Shown here piece by piece: positions 9,668-20,000 of a stretch of DNA of 64,000 nucleotides. The stretch's first letter is position 1. The number at the start of each line of letters is the position of its first letter. The notes beneath the pieces were generated by a model that worked only from the letters and a program-made list of their open reading frames with translations, searched no databases and was not told the origin of the DNA. This stretch comes from Chitinophagaceae bacterium (GTDB lineage: Bacteria > Bacteroidota > Bacteroidia > Chitinophagales > Chitinophagaceae). The translations under genes and the position numbers were made by a program. The stretch covers positions 186,001 through 250,000 of the forward strand of contig PMSV01000019.1 of assembly GCA_003168265.1 (NCBI GenBank). The letters run 5' to 3'.

Positions 9668-12600
9668 ATGAAAGCACTGGTCAGTTTTTTTGCCGCGCTG
9701 CTGATTTTAATATCCCTATACCAGCTTTCCTTTACATGGTTTGTGAATAAGCATGAGTCTGCCATGGAGGGAAAAGCGAAGCGCTATGTGAACAATATTT
9801 ATCCTTCCGCCGTCAGGAAATATCCCGCAGATAAAGAAGCCCAGGCGATCTACCAGGACTCACTGGACCAGATTTATAATGACAGGCTGAAACATTTGCT
9901 GGACAGCACCAAGGATACGAAGATCACCTGGTGGGGAACGACCTATCAGAAATCGAAGGAAAATGAGTTGCTCCTGGGACTGGATCTTCAGGGAGGAATC
10001 AATGTGACTCTGGACATCGCTTTGGACGGATTGATCAAGGGTCTGGCTAATAATCCCAGAGACCCCAACCTTTTAAAAGCAATTGACCTGGCTCACCAGA
10101 AGAAGTACACGAGCGATGCCAATTTTATCGACCTGTTCTCCCAATCTTTTAAGGAAATCAATCCGAACGGAAAACTCGCCCCGCTTTTTGCCAATAGCGG
10201 TCGGAACAATATCGCATTTGATGCTTCAAATGCAACGGTCATCAGCTATATTCATTCGCAGGCTTCGGCAGCAATGAAACAGACCTACCAGGTGCTGTTC
10301 AAACGTATCGATAAATTCGGGGTGGCTCAGCCTTCCATCAACCTGGACGAGAATAAAGGCATTATCAATGTCGAACTGGCTGGTGCAAATATTGATCCTG
10401 ACAGAGTCAGAAAATACCTTCAATCCACTGCCAACCTCCAATTTTGGGAAGTCTTCAGTATCAATGATCTGAGCAACGGCCTCAAAGCTGCGGACCTGGC
10501 TTTACAGAATTATCTGAATGGAGTGAAGACAAATGATACTACCAACCGTGCTGATTCCAGCCAGTCTGCTAAAAATGCGGACCCCCTCCTCCCCTATTTT
10601 TATCCGGTTATTTCAGAAATGCAGAGAGCCGGTGAGAATGCCAAGGCTCCTGATTATGTCGGTCTCGTTCAAATAAAAGACACGGCTCAAGCGGATCAAT
10701 ACCTGAACAACCCTCTCGTTCTGAACAAATTCCCCAGTAATCTAAGATTTCTCTGGGGGAAGGTTGAAATGGACGAAAATGGCAAAGCACTGACTTATCT
10801 TAAACTATATGCGATCAAAACCGTTCCAGGTTCGGAAAAGGCAAAAATCGAAGGAGAGAATATTAAGAACAATGCCAGGCAGGACTTTGACCCCGTTACC
10901 AATGATGTGGTCGTAGAAATGAGCATGGACAAAAGAGGATCCGATGTGTGGGCTAAAATGACTGCGGAAAATGTAAATAAACCGATCGCTATCACGCTTG
11001 ACGATATCGTTTATTCCGCTCCTTTCGTGAACGGCGCGATCACCGGCGGAAATTCCCAGATTACTATGGGCCGCGGCCGGAATACCCAACAGAGCGTTGA
11101 AGAGGCCCAGGATTTGGCCAATATCCTGAATTCCGGTAAACTCTCAGCTCCTGCCAAGATCGTGGAAGAACAGGTAGTGGGTCCCACTCTCGGAAAACAG
11201 GCGATCCATGGAGGCGCTTTGGCCTTCCTGATTTCATTCATAGTTATCTTTTCACTCATGCTGGTCTATTACAATACGGCTGGCTGGGTTGCAAATACAG
11301 CTCTGATATTCAACCTGCTATTTACAGTTGGCGTGCTGAGTTCCCTACATGCCACCCTGACTGCTCCAGGTATTGCGGGTCTGGTCCTTACCATTGGCAT
11401 GGCAGTGGACACCAATGTGATCATATTTGAACGGATAAAGGAGGAGCTGACTAGAGGCAAAAGCTATCAAATGGCTGTCAGTGACGGATACAGGAGGTCT
11501 CTGGCTCCCGTATTGGATGCCCACGTAACAACCTTACTGACCGCTTTCATTCTATTTTATTTCGGTCTCGGACCGGTACTTGGTTTTGCCACAACGCAAA
11601 TATTGGGTATCCTGCTTTCTTTGTTCTGTGGAATCCTGCTATCCAGGCTGATCACCGATTTCTATATGAACAAGAACAGGCACTTCAAATATTTTACTCC
11701 TATTTCCAGCCGGATTTTCAAGCATGCCAGCTTTAAGTTCATTGAATACCGGAAAATAGCCTATGGAATTTCAGTGGTCGTGCTTTTACTGGGCATAGGA
11801 TCCTTTTTCCACGGATTCCGTGAAGGCGTTGAGTTCCACGGAGGAAGAAGTTATGTAGTCAGTTTTGGGCAACAGATCGATGCAGAAAAAGTGCGCGAAG
11901 GACTGTCAAAAACCTTTGGCAGTTCACCTCTTGTAAAGACCTATGCGGGGAATGATCAGTTGGAAATCACTACGGATTTTCGGATAAACGAGGAAGGCAC
12001 AAAGACCGATTCCATGGTGGTGGACACTTTGTTTGAAGGTCTCAAACCCTTCCTGCCACAGGGAATCAGTCAGGCAGATTTCCTGACACCCAATAAGTAT
12101 ATCCACGGCTCCAAAAAAGTAGAACCTACGATTTCGGATGATATCAAACAGGGGGCCTTCAAGGCCGTTATATTTGCCATAATCATCATTTTCATATATA
12201 TCTTCATCCGGTTCCGCGATTGGAGGTATTCGCTGGGTACGATCGTTGCATTGTTCCATGACGTATTTGTTACCCTGGCCGTTTTCAGCTTCCTAAAAGA
12301 CGTTGTGCCATTCCCGATGGAAATCGACCAGCATTTTATTGCGGCAGTGCTGACCGTGATCGGGTTCTCGATGAACGATACTGTTATCGTATTCGACCGT
12401 ATCAGGGAGGACAGCCGTTTGATGAAAAACGCTACCAAATCAGAAATCATCAATAAGGCGATCAATGAAACACTAAGCCGCACCATCATGACTTCTTTGA
12501 CGGTATTCCTAACCATTTTAATCCTGTTCCTCGTCGGGGGAGAAGTGACCAAGGGTTTTGCCTTTGCCATGCTTATCGGGGTGATTACCGGTACTTATTC

Positions 12601-12730
12601 TTCGATTTTCGTAGCAGCACCCATATTGGTGGACCTGGCCAGGAATCGTCCCTTAGGTGCACAGGAAGTGGCGCAGGAAAGCGGCAAGCCTAAGCCCGTA
12701 CTTGCAAACGCAGGAAAATCTTCCAAATAA
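9668..12730 (+). CDS. secDF: Protein translocase SecDF fusion
   Basis: A 1020-aa inner-membrane protein combining SecD and SecF, which use the proton-motive force to pull exported proteins out of the SecYEG channel on the periplasmic side. SecD markers are LGLDLQGGINVTLDI near residue 105, a long periplasmic P1 domain (with an insertion rich in Asn/Asp near 275-310), and GMAVDTNVIIFERIKEEL in TM4 near residue 580. The SecF half begins near 690 with EGVEFHGGRSYVVSFG and has VIGFSMNDTVIVFDRIRED near 900. Twelve membrane helices are expected. The fusion is typical of Bacteroidota. A terminator follows 15 bp after the stop. Confidence 0.95.
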   Translation: MKALVSFFAALLILISLYQLSFTWFVNKHESAMEGKAKRYVNNIYPSAVRKYPADKEAQAIYQDSLDQIYNDRLKHLLDSTKDTKITWWGTTYQKSKENELLLGLDLQGGINVTLDIALDGLIKGLANNPRDPNLLKAIDLAHQKKYTSDANFIDLFSQSFKEINPNGKLAPLFANSGRNNIAFDASNATVISYIHSQASAAMKQTYQVLFKRIDKFGVAQPSINLDENKGIINVELAGANIDPDRVRKYLQSTANLQFWEVFSINDLSNGLKAADLALQNYLNGVKTNDTTNRADSSQSAKNADPLLPYFYPVISEMQRAGENAKAPDYVGLVQIKDTAQADQYLNNPLVLNKFPSNLRFLWGKVEMDENGKALTYLKLYAIKTVPGSEKAKIEGENIKNNARQDFDPVTNDVVVEMSMDKRGSDVWAKMTAENVNKPIAITLDDIVYSAPFVNGAITGGNSQITMGRGRNTQQSVEEAQDLANILNSGKLSAPAKIVEEQVVGPTLGKQAIHGGALAFLISFIVIFSLMLVYYNTAGWVANTALIFNLLFTVGVLSSLHATLTAPGIAGLVLTIGMAVDTNVIIFERIKEELTRGKSYQMAVSDGYRRSLAPVLDAHVTTLLTAFILFYFGLGPVLGFATTQILGILLSLFCGILLSRLITDFYMNKNRHFKYFTPISSRIFKHASFKFIEYRKIAYGISVVVLLLGIGSFFHGFREGVEFHGGRSYVVSFGQQIDAEKVREGLSKTFGSSPLVKTYAGNDQLEITTDFRINEEGTKTDSMVVDTLFEGLKPFLPQGISQADFLTPNKYIHGSKKVEPTISDDIKQGAFKAVIFAIIIIFIYIFIRFRDWRYSLGTIVALFHDVFVTLAVFSFLKDVVPFPMEIDQHFIAAVLTVIGFSMNDTVIVFDRIREDSRLMKNATKSEIINKAINETLSRTIMTSLTVFLTILILFLVGGEVTKGFAFAMLIGVITGTYSSIFVAAPILVDLARNRPLGAQEVAQESGKPKPVLANAGKSSK

Positions 12731-12745
12731 TGCATATAATAAAAC

Positions 12746-12776
12746 GCCCCGCTTTCACTAAACGGGGCTAATTTTT
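12746..12776 (+). terminator. Terminator of secDF
   Basis: GCCCCG pairs with CGGGGC across an 11-nt loop, followed by TAATTTTTT. A run of T on the other strand as well (GTTTTATT) means it could also stop minus-strand transcripts from the His-rich peptide gene. Confidence 0.82.
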
Positions 12777-12798
12777 TAAACTGGTTTCGTCTGTAAGT

Positions 12799-12930
12799 TC
12801 AACGGTGAACAGGGCGATGGCGCGGATGATGATGGTGTACTCTATGGTGATGTTTATGAGGCCTTGTCTGGGCCATGGTCGCGCCTGCAACGGCAAACAT
12901 CAGTACGAATAATAATGCGATTTTTTTCAT
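12799..12930 (-). CDS. Small exported histidine-rich peptide
   Basis: A 43-codon gene starting at the ATG at 12930. The first 21 residues (MKKIALLFVLMFAVAGATMA plus Q) form a clear Sec signal peptide with an Ala-x-Ala-like end. The remaining 22 residues contain ten His and five Arg, including clusters HKHHH and HHHH, then PRHRPVHR. Such a peptide could bind Ni, Cu, Zn or Co in the periplasm; this is inference from composition. It lies beside the small Lys-rich protein gene and a two-component system that precedes a metal-type RND pump. No homologue is recognised. Confidence 0.65.
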   Translation of the reverse strand: MKKIALLFVLMFAVAGATMAQTRPHKHHHRVHHHHPRHRPVHR

Positions 12931-12983
12931 AATAATTTGATTTTTTTAATTTCGAACTACAAAATTAAACACAATTATCAAAT

Positions 12984-13016
12984 AAAAAAACGCCATCCTG
13001 TCCGGAATGACGTTTT
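12984..13016 (-). terminator. Terminator of the 88-aa secreted protein gene
   Basis: On the minus strand AAAACGTCAT pairs with ATGGCGTTTT (one mismatch) across about 10 nt and is followed by more T. It begins 16 bp past the stop codon. Confidence 0.72.
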
Positions 13017-13031
13017 CATGATAAACAACAA

Positions 13032-13298
13032 TTATTTGCCGCTCTTCTTGTCTTTGTTTTCCTTAAAACGTTTGTCGGCTGTTCCATCCTTTTTCAAGTG
13101 AGTTGTCGCAGGTTTAGCCTTTGCGGCGTCTTTATTTGCCTTATAGCGCATATCCGGTGTTCCGTCTTTTTTAGTTCGCGCAGCGGTAGTTTTTGCAGTA
13201 GTCGACTTGGGGGTATCCTTCTTCGGAGAGCTCGTCTGGGCCGTAGAAATACCTGCAAAAGCGAAGAAAAGGCTTGCAATCAGAATAAACTTTCTCAT
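13032..13298 (-). CDS. Small exported Lys/Ala-rich protein with duplicated KKDGT motif
   Basis: An 88-aa protein with a signal peptide (about residues 1-20, ending STAQ), a low-complexity Thr/Lys/Ala linker, and two copies of a motif of the form KKDGTxDxRYKxNKD at about residues 43-58 and 68-82. It is strongly basic. Proteins of this kind are common in Chitinophagaceae but have no known function. It is transcribed divergently from the histidine kinase gene across a 226-bp region; a lone TTAACT (13325-13330) lies 27 bp upstream of its start codon. Confidence 0.75.
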   Translation of the reverse strand: MRKFILIASLFFAFAGISTAQTSSPKKDTPKSTTAKTTAARTKKDGTPDMRYKANKDAAKAKPATTHLKKDGTADKRFKENKDKKSGK

Positions 13299-13420
13299 AA
13301 TGTTTTAAGTTTTTTTGTAAGAGATTAACTGCTATGAAGATATCCAAATCCATTCCTTCTGCAAGAAAAATTTAATCTAAAAGCAGGAAACTGGATAGAT
13401 TACATCTTATGCCTGCTCGT

Positions 13421-13470
13421 CTTAACTTAGGCTTAACTAAGTTCTTCTGTTAACTTGCACTTAACTAATT
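13421..13470. promoter_or_regulatory. Two pairs of 11-bp direct repeats, candidate OmpR-type operator
   Basis: Four TTAACT hexamers start at 13422, 13433, 13450 and 13461. The units are CTTAACTTAGG, CTTAACTAAGT, six spacer bases, GTTAACTTGCA and CTTAACTAATT. So two pairs of 11-bp repeats recur at a 28-bp period. OmpR/PhoB-family regulators bind 11-bp direct repeats as head-to-tail dimers, and the gene downstream begins a kinase/OmpR-type regulator operon 55 bp away. Autoregulation is inferred. Confidence 0.65.
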
Positions 13471-13524
13471 ACTTCCTCATCCCGGAATAAAGGGTGCCAA
13501 TTTTGCAGGAGCAATTCTTTTATC

Positions 13525-14790
13525 ATGAGGTCTTCAACATTAAAATGGATTGTACTGTGCACTACCTTATTGATTTCAGCAATCATTATCGTTCAGTTGT
13601 ATTGGCTTAAGAAGGTCTATTCTCTAGAAGAAAAGCAATTCAATACCAATGTAGTAAAGAGCATAAGGGGGGTATTTGAGGATTTGCAGATGAATGATAA
13701 TCCGGCTATGAACCTGCATGACCTGATATCCAATCCCGACCAGAATTTCTTCATATTTAAGGCAGATACGATACCCGAAAAAGATTCCCTCACCTTTTAC
13801 CTCAGGAAGGAATTTGAGGATTTCGACGTTTTGACCGATGTCAAATTAGGAGCTTATAGTAAAGTTGATCATAGATACATCTATGAAGAATATATACCAT
13901 CCGTAGTAACCAGCTATCCCGTCCAAAACCTAAGCGGAATGCCCGTATTCGATCCCAATTTTGACCATATCCTGCTTTATTTCCCGCATAGAAATAACTA
14001 TATATTGGGGCAGATCGGCTTCTGGATTGGCACCAGCGCAACCTTATTGATCACCCTTATCAGCCTGGCAATCAGTGTATTCTATTTTTACAGGCAAAAA
14101 TTTCTTGCCGAAATTCAAAAGGATTTTGTGAATAATTTCTCGCATGAATTCAAGACGCCACTGGCCGTTATGAAGATTGCCGCCGATGTATTATCTAACA
14201 ATAATATCATAGAGCAGCCAACCCGTTTGGAAAGATATGCGTCCATTATAAAGAACCAAACCCAGCATTTGCAGAACCAGGTTACCCGTCTATTGGAAGC
14301 AGCATCCGGAGAGAGGACCGAACTTCCCATTGAAAAGCAAAATGTGGAAGCAGCCGAATTGATCGAACAGGCAATCAATAAGGTGCAGCCTCTTATAGAA
14401 GAAAGAAATGCCAAATTGGAACTGAGAATGGATAAGGACAAATTTGAGATTCATGCAGATAAAGAACACCTGGAATTGGCTGTCGTCAACTTACTGGAAA
14501 ACGCACTCAAATATTCAGATGATCCGAAAATTGTAATTGAAGCCGGGAAATCAGAAAATGATTTTTACATTTCAATTAAGGACAATGGGATCGGTATAGA
14601 AAAAAAATATGTAAAAAACATTTTCAAGAAATTTTACCGGGTCCCGACCGGAGACATTCACAATGTGAAGGGCTTTGGCCTGGGTTTGAATTTTGTAAAG
14701 AGAATCATCGATGCCCACAATGGAAAAATAAAAGTCAATAGCTTACCTGGTATAGGAACTGAATTCAGGTTGTTTATTCCCATTAATTAA
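13525..14790 (+). CDS. Sensor histidine kinase
   Basis: A 421-aa membrane kinase. TM1 is about residues 8-27 and TM2 about 163-188, enclosing a periplasmic sensor region of about 135 residues with no recognised fold. The HisKA domain has the phospho-acceptor H207 in NNFSHEFKTPLAVMK; the HATPase domain shows the N box around LAVVNLLENALKYS, the G1 box IKDNGIGIEKKY and the G2 box GFGLGLNFVKRI. Its gene is 14 bp upstream of its response regulator gene. The sensor domain is not His- or Cys-rich, so its signal cannot be read from composition. Confidence 0.93.
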   Translation: MRSSTLKWIVLCTTLLISAIIIVQLYWLKKVYSLEEKQFNTNVVKSIRGVFEDLQMNDNPAMNLHDLISNPDQNFFIFKADTIPEKDSLTFYLRKEFEDFDVLTDVKLGAYSKVDHRYIYEEYIPSVVTSYPVQNLSGMPVFDPNFDHILLYFPHRNNYILGQIGFWIGTSATLLITLISLAISVFYFYRQKFLAEIQKDFVNNFSHEFKTPLAVMKIAADVLSNNNIIEQPTRLERYASIIKNQTQHLQNQVTRLLEAASGERTELPIEKQNVEAAELIEQAINKVQPLIEERNAKLELRMDKDKFEIHADKEHLELAVVNLLENALKYSDDPKIVIEAGKSENDFYISIKDNGIGIEKKYVKNIFKKFYRVPTGDIHNVKGFGLGLNFVKRIIDAHNGKIKVNSLPGIGTEFRLFIPIN

Positions 14791-14804
14791 TTCTAATAGA
14801 AACC

Positions 14805-15509
14805 ATGTCTATACAAAAAGGTAAAGTATTGCTGGCCGAGGATGATCTGTCGCTGGGTTATGTAATTAAAGACAATCTTACAGATGCGGGTTACGATGTG
14901 GTTTTATGCCCCGACGGCCAGACCGCTATCGATAAATTTGACAAAAACGAGTACAATATTTGTTTGCTCGACGTTATGATGCCGCATAAAAACGGATTCG
15001 ATGTGGCCAAGAAGATCAGGCAGCAATCGGATATGGTTCCCATCCTGTTTCTGACTGCAAAATCCCTGGAGGAGGATCGGATCAAAGGATTTGAAGTCGG
15101 TGCGGACGATTATATCATCAAGCCGTTCAGCATGCAGGAATTGCTTATGCGAATGGACGTTTTTTTGCGAAGGAGCAAAAAAATGCATTCTGAGCAATCA
15201 CTGAATTTCAATATCGGTAAACTCAGGTTTCATTATACAGACCTTAAATTATCGATCGATTCACAGGTATTCAACCTGACCCAGAAAGAGGCCGATCTCC
15301 TTAAATTCTTGTGTCAGCACCCAAACCGGATTTTGAAAAGGGAAGAAGTGTTGCTGAATGTATGGGGAAAGGACGATTATTTTTTGGGTAGGAGCATGGA
15401 TGTATTCATTACCAAGCTCAGAAAATATTTCAAAGAAGACCCGCAGGTTAATCTTGAAACTATCCATGGAGTTGGATTTCGTTTTAATGTACCCCCCGAA
15501 GACGAGTAA
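14805..15509 (+). CDS. OmpR/PhoB-family response regulator
   Basis: A 234-aa regulator. The receiver domain has the acidic pair D13-D14, phospho-acceptor D56 in LLDVMMP, the conserved Thr in LFLTAKS and Lys in YIIKPFSM. The C-terminal winged helix runs from about 140 to 232 and ends in the usual ETIHGVGFRFN. It is translated from the same transcript as the kinase. The 11-bp repeats upstream of the kinase gene suit this family's binding mode. RprXY-type pairs of Bacteroidota are a possible relation, not proven here. Confidence 0.93.
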   Translation: MSIQKGKVLLAEDDLSLGYVIKDNLTDAGYDVVLCPDGQTAIDKFDKNEYNICLLDVMMPHKNGFDVAKKIRQQSDMVPILFLTAKSLEEDRIKGFEVGADDYIIKPFSMQELLMRMDVFLRRSKKMHSEQSLNFNIGKLRFHYTDLKLSIDSQVFNLTQKEADLLKFLCQHPNRILKREEVLLNVWGKDDYFLGRSMDVFITKLRKYFKEDPQVNLETIHGVGFRFNVPPEDE

Positions 15510-15877
15510 TCGTATTTCGGAACATTATTTTTATGAACCCCTTCCGGGCATGGCATCAAAATCCATTTGCCGGGAAATTCTATCCCGATTCCGATATTCT
15601 CGTCAAACTACTTAGATTTGTAGAGATTGAGATCAAGCACTTAGTCAACCTCAGCCGGAATTTCCGTTCCTTGACCAATTTATTCCGACGGAACACTTAA
15701 ACAAAAGATTTGAGCAATCCGGGTAATCCCGGTTTGCATTTGGCAGCTTTTATCGCCGGAATAAGCCATTAGAATAATGACGCAGATAGAGTGGCGGCTA
15801 TGAGGTACAAATTGGCAAATCCCGGGACTTATTGCATGTTCATCTCAATCGTTCGTCCGAAAGTATCAATTCATCAT
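15510..15877. other. Gene-free region between the regulator and the efflux adaptor
   Basis: About 370 bp with no convincing gene and no strong terminator. TAGATTTG at 15613-15620 matches the -7 consensus but lacks a spaced TTG and would leave a 250-nt leader. An upstream in-frame extension of the adaptor (to 15791) has no signal-peptide character and was not used. Confidence 0.4.
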
Positions 15878-16996
15878 ATGACAAAGAATTTGACAAAAAA
15901 TTTGAAAACCGGCCTTTACTTCCTTTTAGTTTTCCAACTGACATTTTTTCTTGCTTTTTCCTGCAAGCATGAAGAAGAGAATAATAATAACAACAAAGCC
16001 CATTACGTAATTCCCGATTCCATAATGAAAACGATCCTGGTGGACACTGTTAAAAAGCGTGAATTGGTCAATTCCATCACTTTAACAGGCCAGGTGGATT
16101 TCAACCAGGACAATGTGGTGAGAATCTATCCTATGATCAGCGGCAATATACAAGACATCAAAGTTGTACTCGGGGACTATGTGCACGAAGGCCAGTTACT
16201 GGGTGTCGTCAAAAGCATGGAAATGGCTGGTTATAGCAATGACCTTATCAATGCCGAGACTAATCTCAATGTCGCTCAAAAGAACCTGGATAAGACAAAA
16301 GATATGTTGCAGAGCGGCCTCGCCTCTGTTGCCGATTCGTTGAGTGCGGAAGCCGCTTTTCAACAGGCAAAATCGGAATTGAACAGGGTAAACAGGGTGC
16401 TCAAGATCAACGGTGGAAATACCTCCGGAGAATTAGAAGTGAAGGCGCCGATCAGCGGGTTCCTCGTAGAGAAAAATGTAAACAACAATACAACCATCCG
16501 GGCCGATAATGGGAATAATTTATTTACGATTTCCAATTTAAAAAATGTCTGGATCTGGGCGAATGTTTATGAGTCAAACATTAGCAATATCCATCTCGGA
16601 GACCAGGTTGATGTTTCAACTCTCTCCTATCCAGGTCGAAATTTTCCGGGAAAGGTAGATAAGATCATGAATGTATTGGACCCATCTAATAAGGTCATGA
16701 AGGTCAGGGTCGTGCTGGACAATCCCGATTATATTTTAAAGCCGCAGATGTTTGCCAGTGTGACAGTCGTGAACAGGGAACACAGGCAATGCCTGAGTAT
16801 TTCCTCCCATGCGCTCATATTCGACCATAGTCAGTATTATGTACTGATTTATAGCAGTCGTAGCGATGTACGCATTACTCCTGTTCAATTGATCGGAAGT
16901 TATGGGGATAAAGCCTATTTACTATCCGGGGTAAAGGAAGGAGACCATGTCATTTCTTCCCAGGCCATCCTGATTTATGACGCATTAAACAGTTAG
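15878..16996 (+). CDS. RND efflux periplasmic adaptor lipoprotein
   Basis: A 372-aa membrane-fusion protein that would bridge the inner-membrane pump and an outer-membrane channel. The N-terminus ends in the lipobox LAFSC, so the mature protein is a lipoprotein starting CKHEEE and an Asn run. After it come the lipoyl half-motif region (YPMISGNIQDIKVVLGDYVHEGQLLGVVKS), an alpha-helical hairpin of moderate length (about 135-185), the second lipoyl half and beta-barrel domains, typical of CzcB/CusB-like adaptors. The ATG at 15878 was chosen because it gives a proper signal peptide. The pump gene starts 22 bp downstream. Confidence 0.88.
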   Translation: MTKNLTKNLKTGLYFLLVFQLTFFLAFSCKHEEENNNNNKAHYVIPDSIMKTILVDTVKKRELVNSITLTGQVDFNQDNVVRIYPMISGNIQDIKVVLGDYVHEGQLLGVVKSMEMAGYSNDLINAETNLNVAQKNLDKTKDMLQSGLASVADSLSAEAAFQQAKSELNRVNRVLKINGGNTSGELEVKAPISGFLVEKNVNNNTTIRADNGNNLFTISNLKNVWIWANVYESNISNIHLGDQVDVSTLSYPGRNFPGKVDKIMNVLDPSNKVMKVRVVLDNPDYILKPQMFASVTVVNREHRQCLSISSHALIFDHSQYYVLIYSSRSDVRITPVQLIGSYGDKAYLLSGVKEGDHVISSQAILIYDALNS

Positions 16997-17018
16997 CTCA
17001 AATCATTACCAAAGTCAG

Positions 17019-20000
17019 ATGAACAGATTTCTTAGAAAGATCATAGCATTTTCACTTAAGAACAGGTATTTTATAATTTTCGCCGCCTTGGCCTTGCTGG
17101 TGGCTGGTATTATCACTTTCAGAAATATGCCCATTGAAGCATTCCCTGATGTGACCAATACGGAGATTACCATTATTACCCAATGGCCGGGTAGGAGCAC
17201 CGAAGAGGTGGAAAAGTTTGTTACGATCCCTATCGAGATCGCGATGAATCCGGTCCAGAAAAAAATATCCCTGCGCTCCACTACTATTTTCGGCCTTTCC
17301 TTCGTCAAACTCATTTTCGACGACGCGGTCAAAGACCCTGAAGCAAGGCAGCAGGTTATGAACCTTCTTCCGAATGCCAATCTGCCAAACAATGTTCAGC
17401 CTTCGGTGCAGCCCCCGACAGGCCCAACGGGGGAAATCTTTCGCTATACGTTGCAAAGCAGTTTTCGGGACGTACGTGAATTAAAAACCATTCAGGATTG
17501 GGTCATCGATCGTCAATTGCGATCTATCCCGGGAGTTGGAGATATCAATAGTTTCGGAGGAAAGACCAAGACATATGAGATCCAGGTGGATCCCGGCAAA
17601 CTCACTTCATTGGGCATTACGCCTCTGGATGTATTCACCGCCGTACAACGAACCAATATCAACATTGGGGGAGATATGATCATTGAAAACAACCAGGCCT
17701 ATGTGGTAAGGGGAATCGGCTTATTGAATGATATCAATGAGATCAGAAACATCGTAGTCACGAATACTAACGGGATACCTGTCCTGGTGAAGGATGTAGC
17801 CCAGGTGGTTATTTCGAATGTACCCAGGCTGGGCTGGGTGGCCAGATCGAATGGCTTAATTGATTCAACGGGAAAAAGAGTGGTGACCGATGAGCCCGAT
17901 GTAGTGGAAGCCATCATAGTGATGAGAAAGGGAGAAAATCCTACCAAGGTAGTCAACGCGATTAAGGCCAAAGTAGATAAACTCAATAGCTTTACTCTCC
18001 CTGAAGACACCAAGATGGTGCCTTATTATGACCGATCGGATCTGATCAAATATGCGACCCACACTGTATTGCACAACCTGGTGGAGGGTATCCTTCTGGT
18101 GACCCTGCTGGTTTCGCTTTTCATGTTCAACTGGAGGACTACCCTGATCGTTTCGATCATCATACCATTGGCCCTGCTCTTTGCCTTTATCTGTCTGCAT
18201 CTCATGGGAATGTCCGCCAACCTGCTATCGCTGGGAGCTGTGGATTTCGGTATCATCATCGACGGAGCTGTGGTCATGGTGGAAGGCATGTACGTGGTGC
18301 TGGATCACCGGGCAATGGAGATTGGCATGGAGCGCTTTAACAAGATCGCCAAATACGGAATGATCAAGACTCACGGAGCACAACTTGGGAAAGCCATCTT
18401 CTTTGCCAAACTGATTATCATTACGGGGCTGATTCCAATATTCTCTTTTGAAAAAGTGGAGGGAAAGATGTTCTCTCCCCTGGCATATACCTTGGGATTT
18501 GCACTGCTAGGAGCCCTGATCACGACGCTGACCCTGGTGCCTGTTCTGATCAGCATGTTGCTGAGCAAGAACGTAAAGGAAAAACACAATCCTTTCGCCC
18601 ATTATCTCTTTGGTTTCATGCTCAAAGGTTTTGTAAAATCCTTTAAGAATAAGGAAATCGTTGTGATCGTTTCTTTTATAGCCATGGCAATTGGCTTGTA
18701 TTCATTTAAATTCCTGGGAAGTGAATTCCTTCCTCAACTCGATGAAGGATCGATCTGGCTCCGGGTTCAGACTCCTTACAGTATTTCTCTGGACAAATCC
18801 GTAGAAGTGGCCAAAAATGTCCGTGATGTATTGATGGGTTTTCCGGAAGTGAAATATGTTGTTTCTCAAACCGGTCGCCCTGATGATGGAACCGACGTAG
18901 CCGGCTTCTATAACAATGAATTTTCAGTTATGCTTTATCCGGAAGGGGATTGGAAAAATAACATCGATAAGGACGAATTGATCGACCAGATGAATAAAAA
19001 ATTATCGGTCATACCGGGTACGGATCTGAACTTTTCACAACCTATAATGGATAATGTGGAAGAAGCCGTATCCGGAGTAAAGGGTTCGATTTGCATGAAG
19101 ATCTTTGGGGATTCACTCGACTATATGGAGGACAAGATCAATCAGGCATATAATGTCCTGAAAGATGTACGCGGGATCGAAGACCTCGGTGTTATCCATA
19201 ATATCGGTCAACCCGAGCTGGATGTCAATCTGGATCAGCAAAAAATGGCACTCTATGGAGTGGCGACCGCTGATGCAAACGCAGTGGTCGCAATGGCCAT
19301 TGGGGGACAGGCTGCTTCTACCCTCTATGAGGGTTACAGGCTATTCGATATCCGTGTCAGGCTTCCGGAGCGATACCGAAAGACGGCAGATGATATCGGC
19401 AACCTCCTCGTGCCGACTCAAAGCGGATCGAAAGTTCCCATACGGGAGATCGCGACGATTGACATGAGAACCGGTCCTTGCCTGATTTTCCGCGACGATA
19501 ATGAACGATATGCCGCTTTGAAATTTTCTATTAGGGGTAGGGATATGGGCAGTACAATTGCGGAGGCGCAGGAAAAAGTCGGCAGGGCGGTTCCGCTGAA
19601 GAGAGGGTATACCATGGTTTTCCAGGGGGATTTCGAAAACCAGCAAAGGGCTGAAAAAAGGCTGAGCGAAGTGGTCCCGATCAGCCTGCTATTGATCTTC
19701 CTGCTTTTATTTGTCATGTTCGGTAATTTGAAAGACGCCGGACTTGTTTTTTTAAACGTGCCCTTTGCCATTGTAGGGGGTCTGATTTCACTTCACCTTA
19801 CCGGAACGAATTTCAGCATTTCGGCGGGTATCGGTTTCATTGCCTTATTTGGAATATGCATTCAGGACGGAGTATTGCTGATAACGGTCTTCAAACAAAA
19901 CCTGGAAAAAATAAAAGGACAAAAGTCATCTTTATATACTGCGATCAAGCTGGGTGTAAATTCAAGGATCCGGCCTGTGATGATGACTGCACTGATGGCC

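Noticed and set aside
9559-9765. A 68-codon minus-strand frame across the secDF start
   Set aside because: It overlaps the secDF start and leader and shows no protein features.
12070-12570. A 166-codon minus-strand frame inside the SecF part
   Set aside because: Long, but it lies wholly in a conserved gene and reads as a shadow of the hydrophobic SecF strand.
13098-13328. A Cys/Ser-rich plus-strand frame opposite the 88-aa secreted protein
   Set aside because: Its residues are the reverse reading of a Lys/Ala-rich coding region; the minus-strand frame has a signal peptide and a terminator.
15791-15877. Upstream start at 15791 for the efflux adaptor
   Set aside because: The extra 29 residues break the lipoprotein signal layout; the ATG at 15878 gives a standard signal peptide and lipobox.
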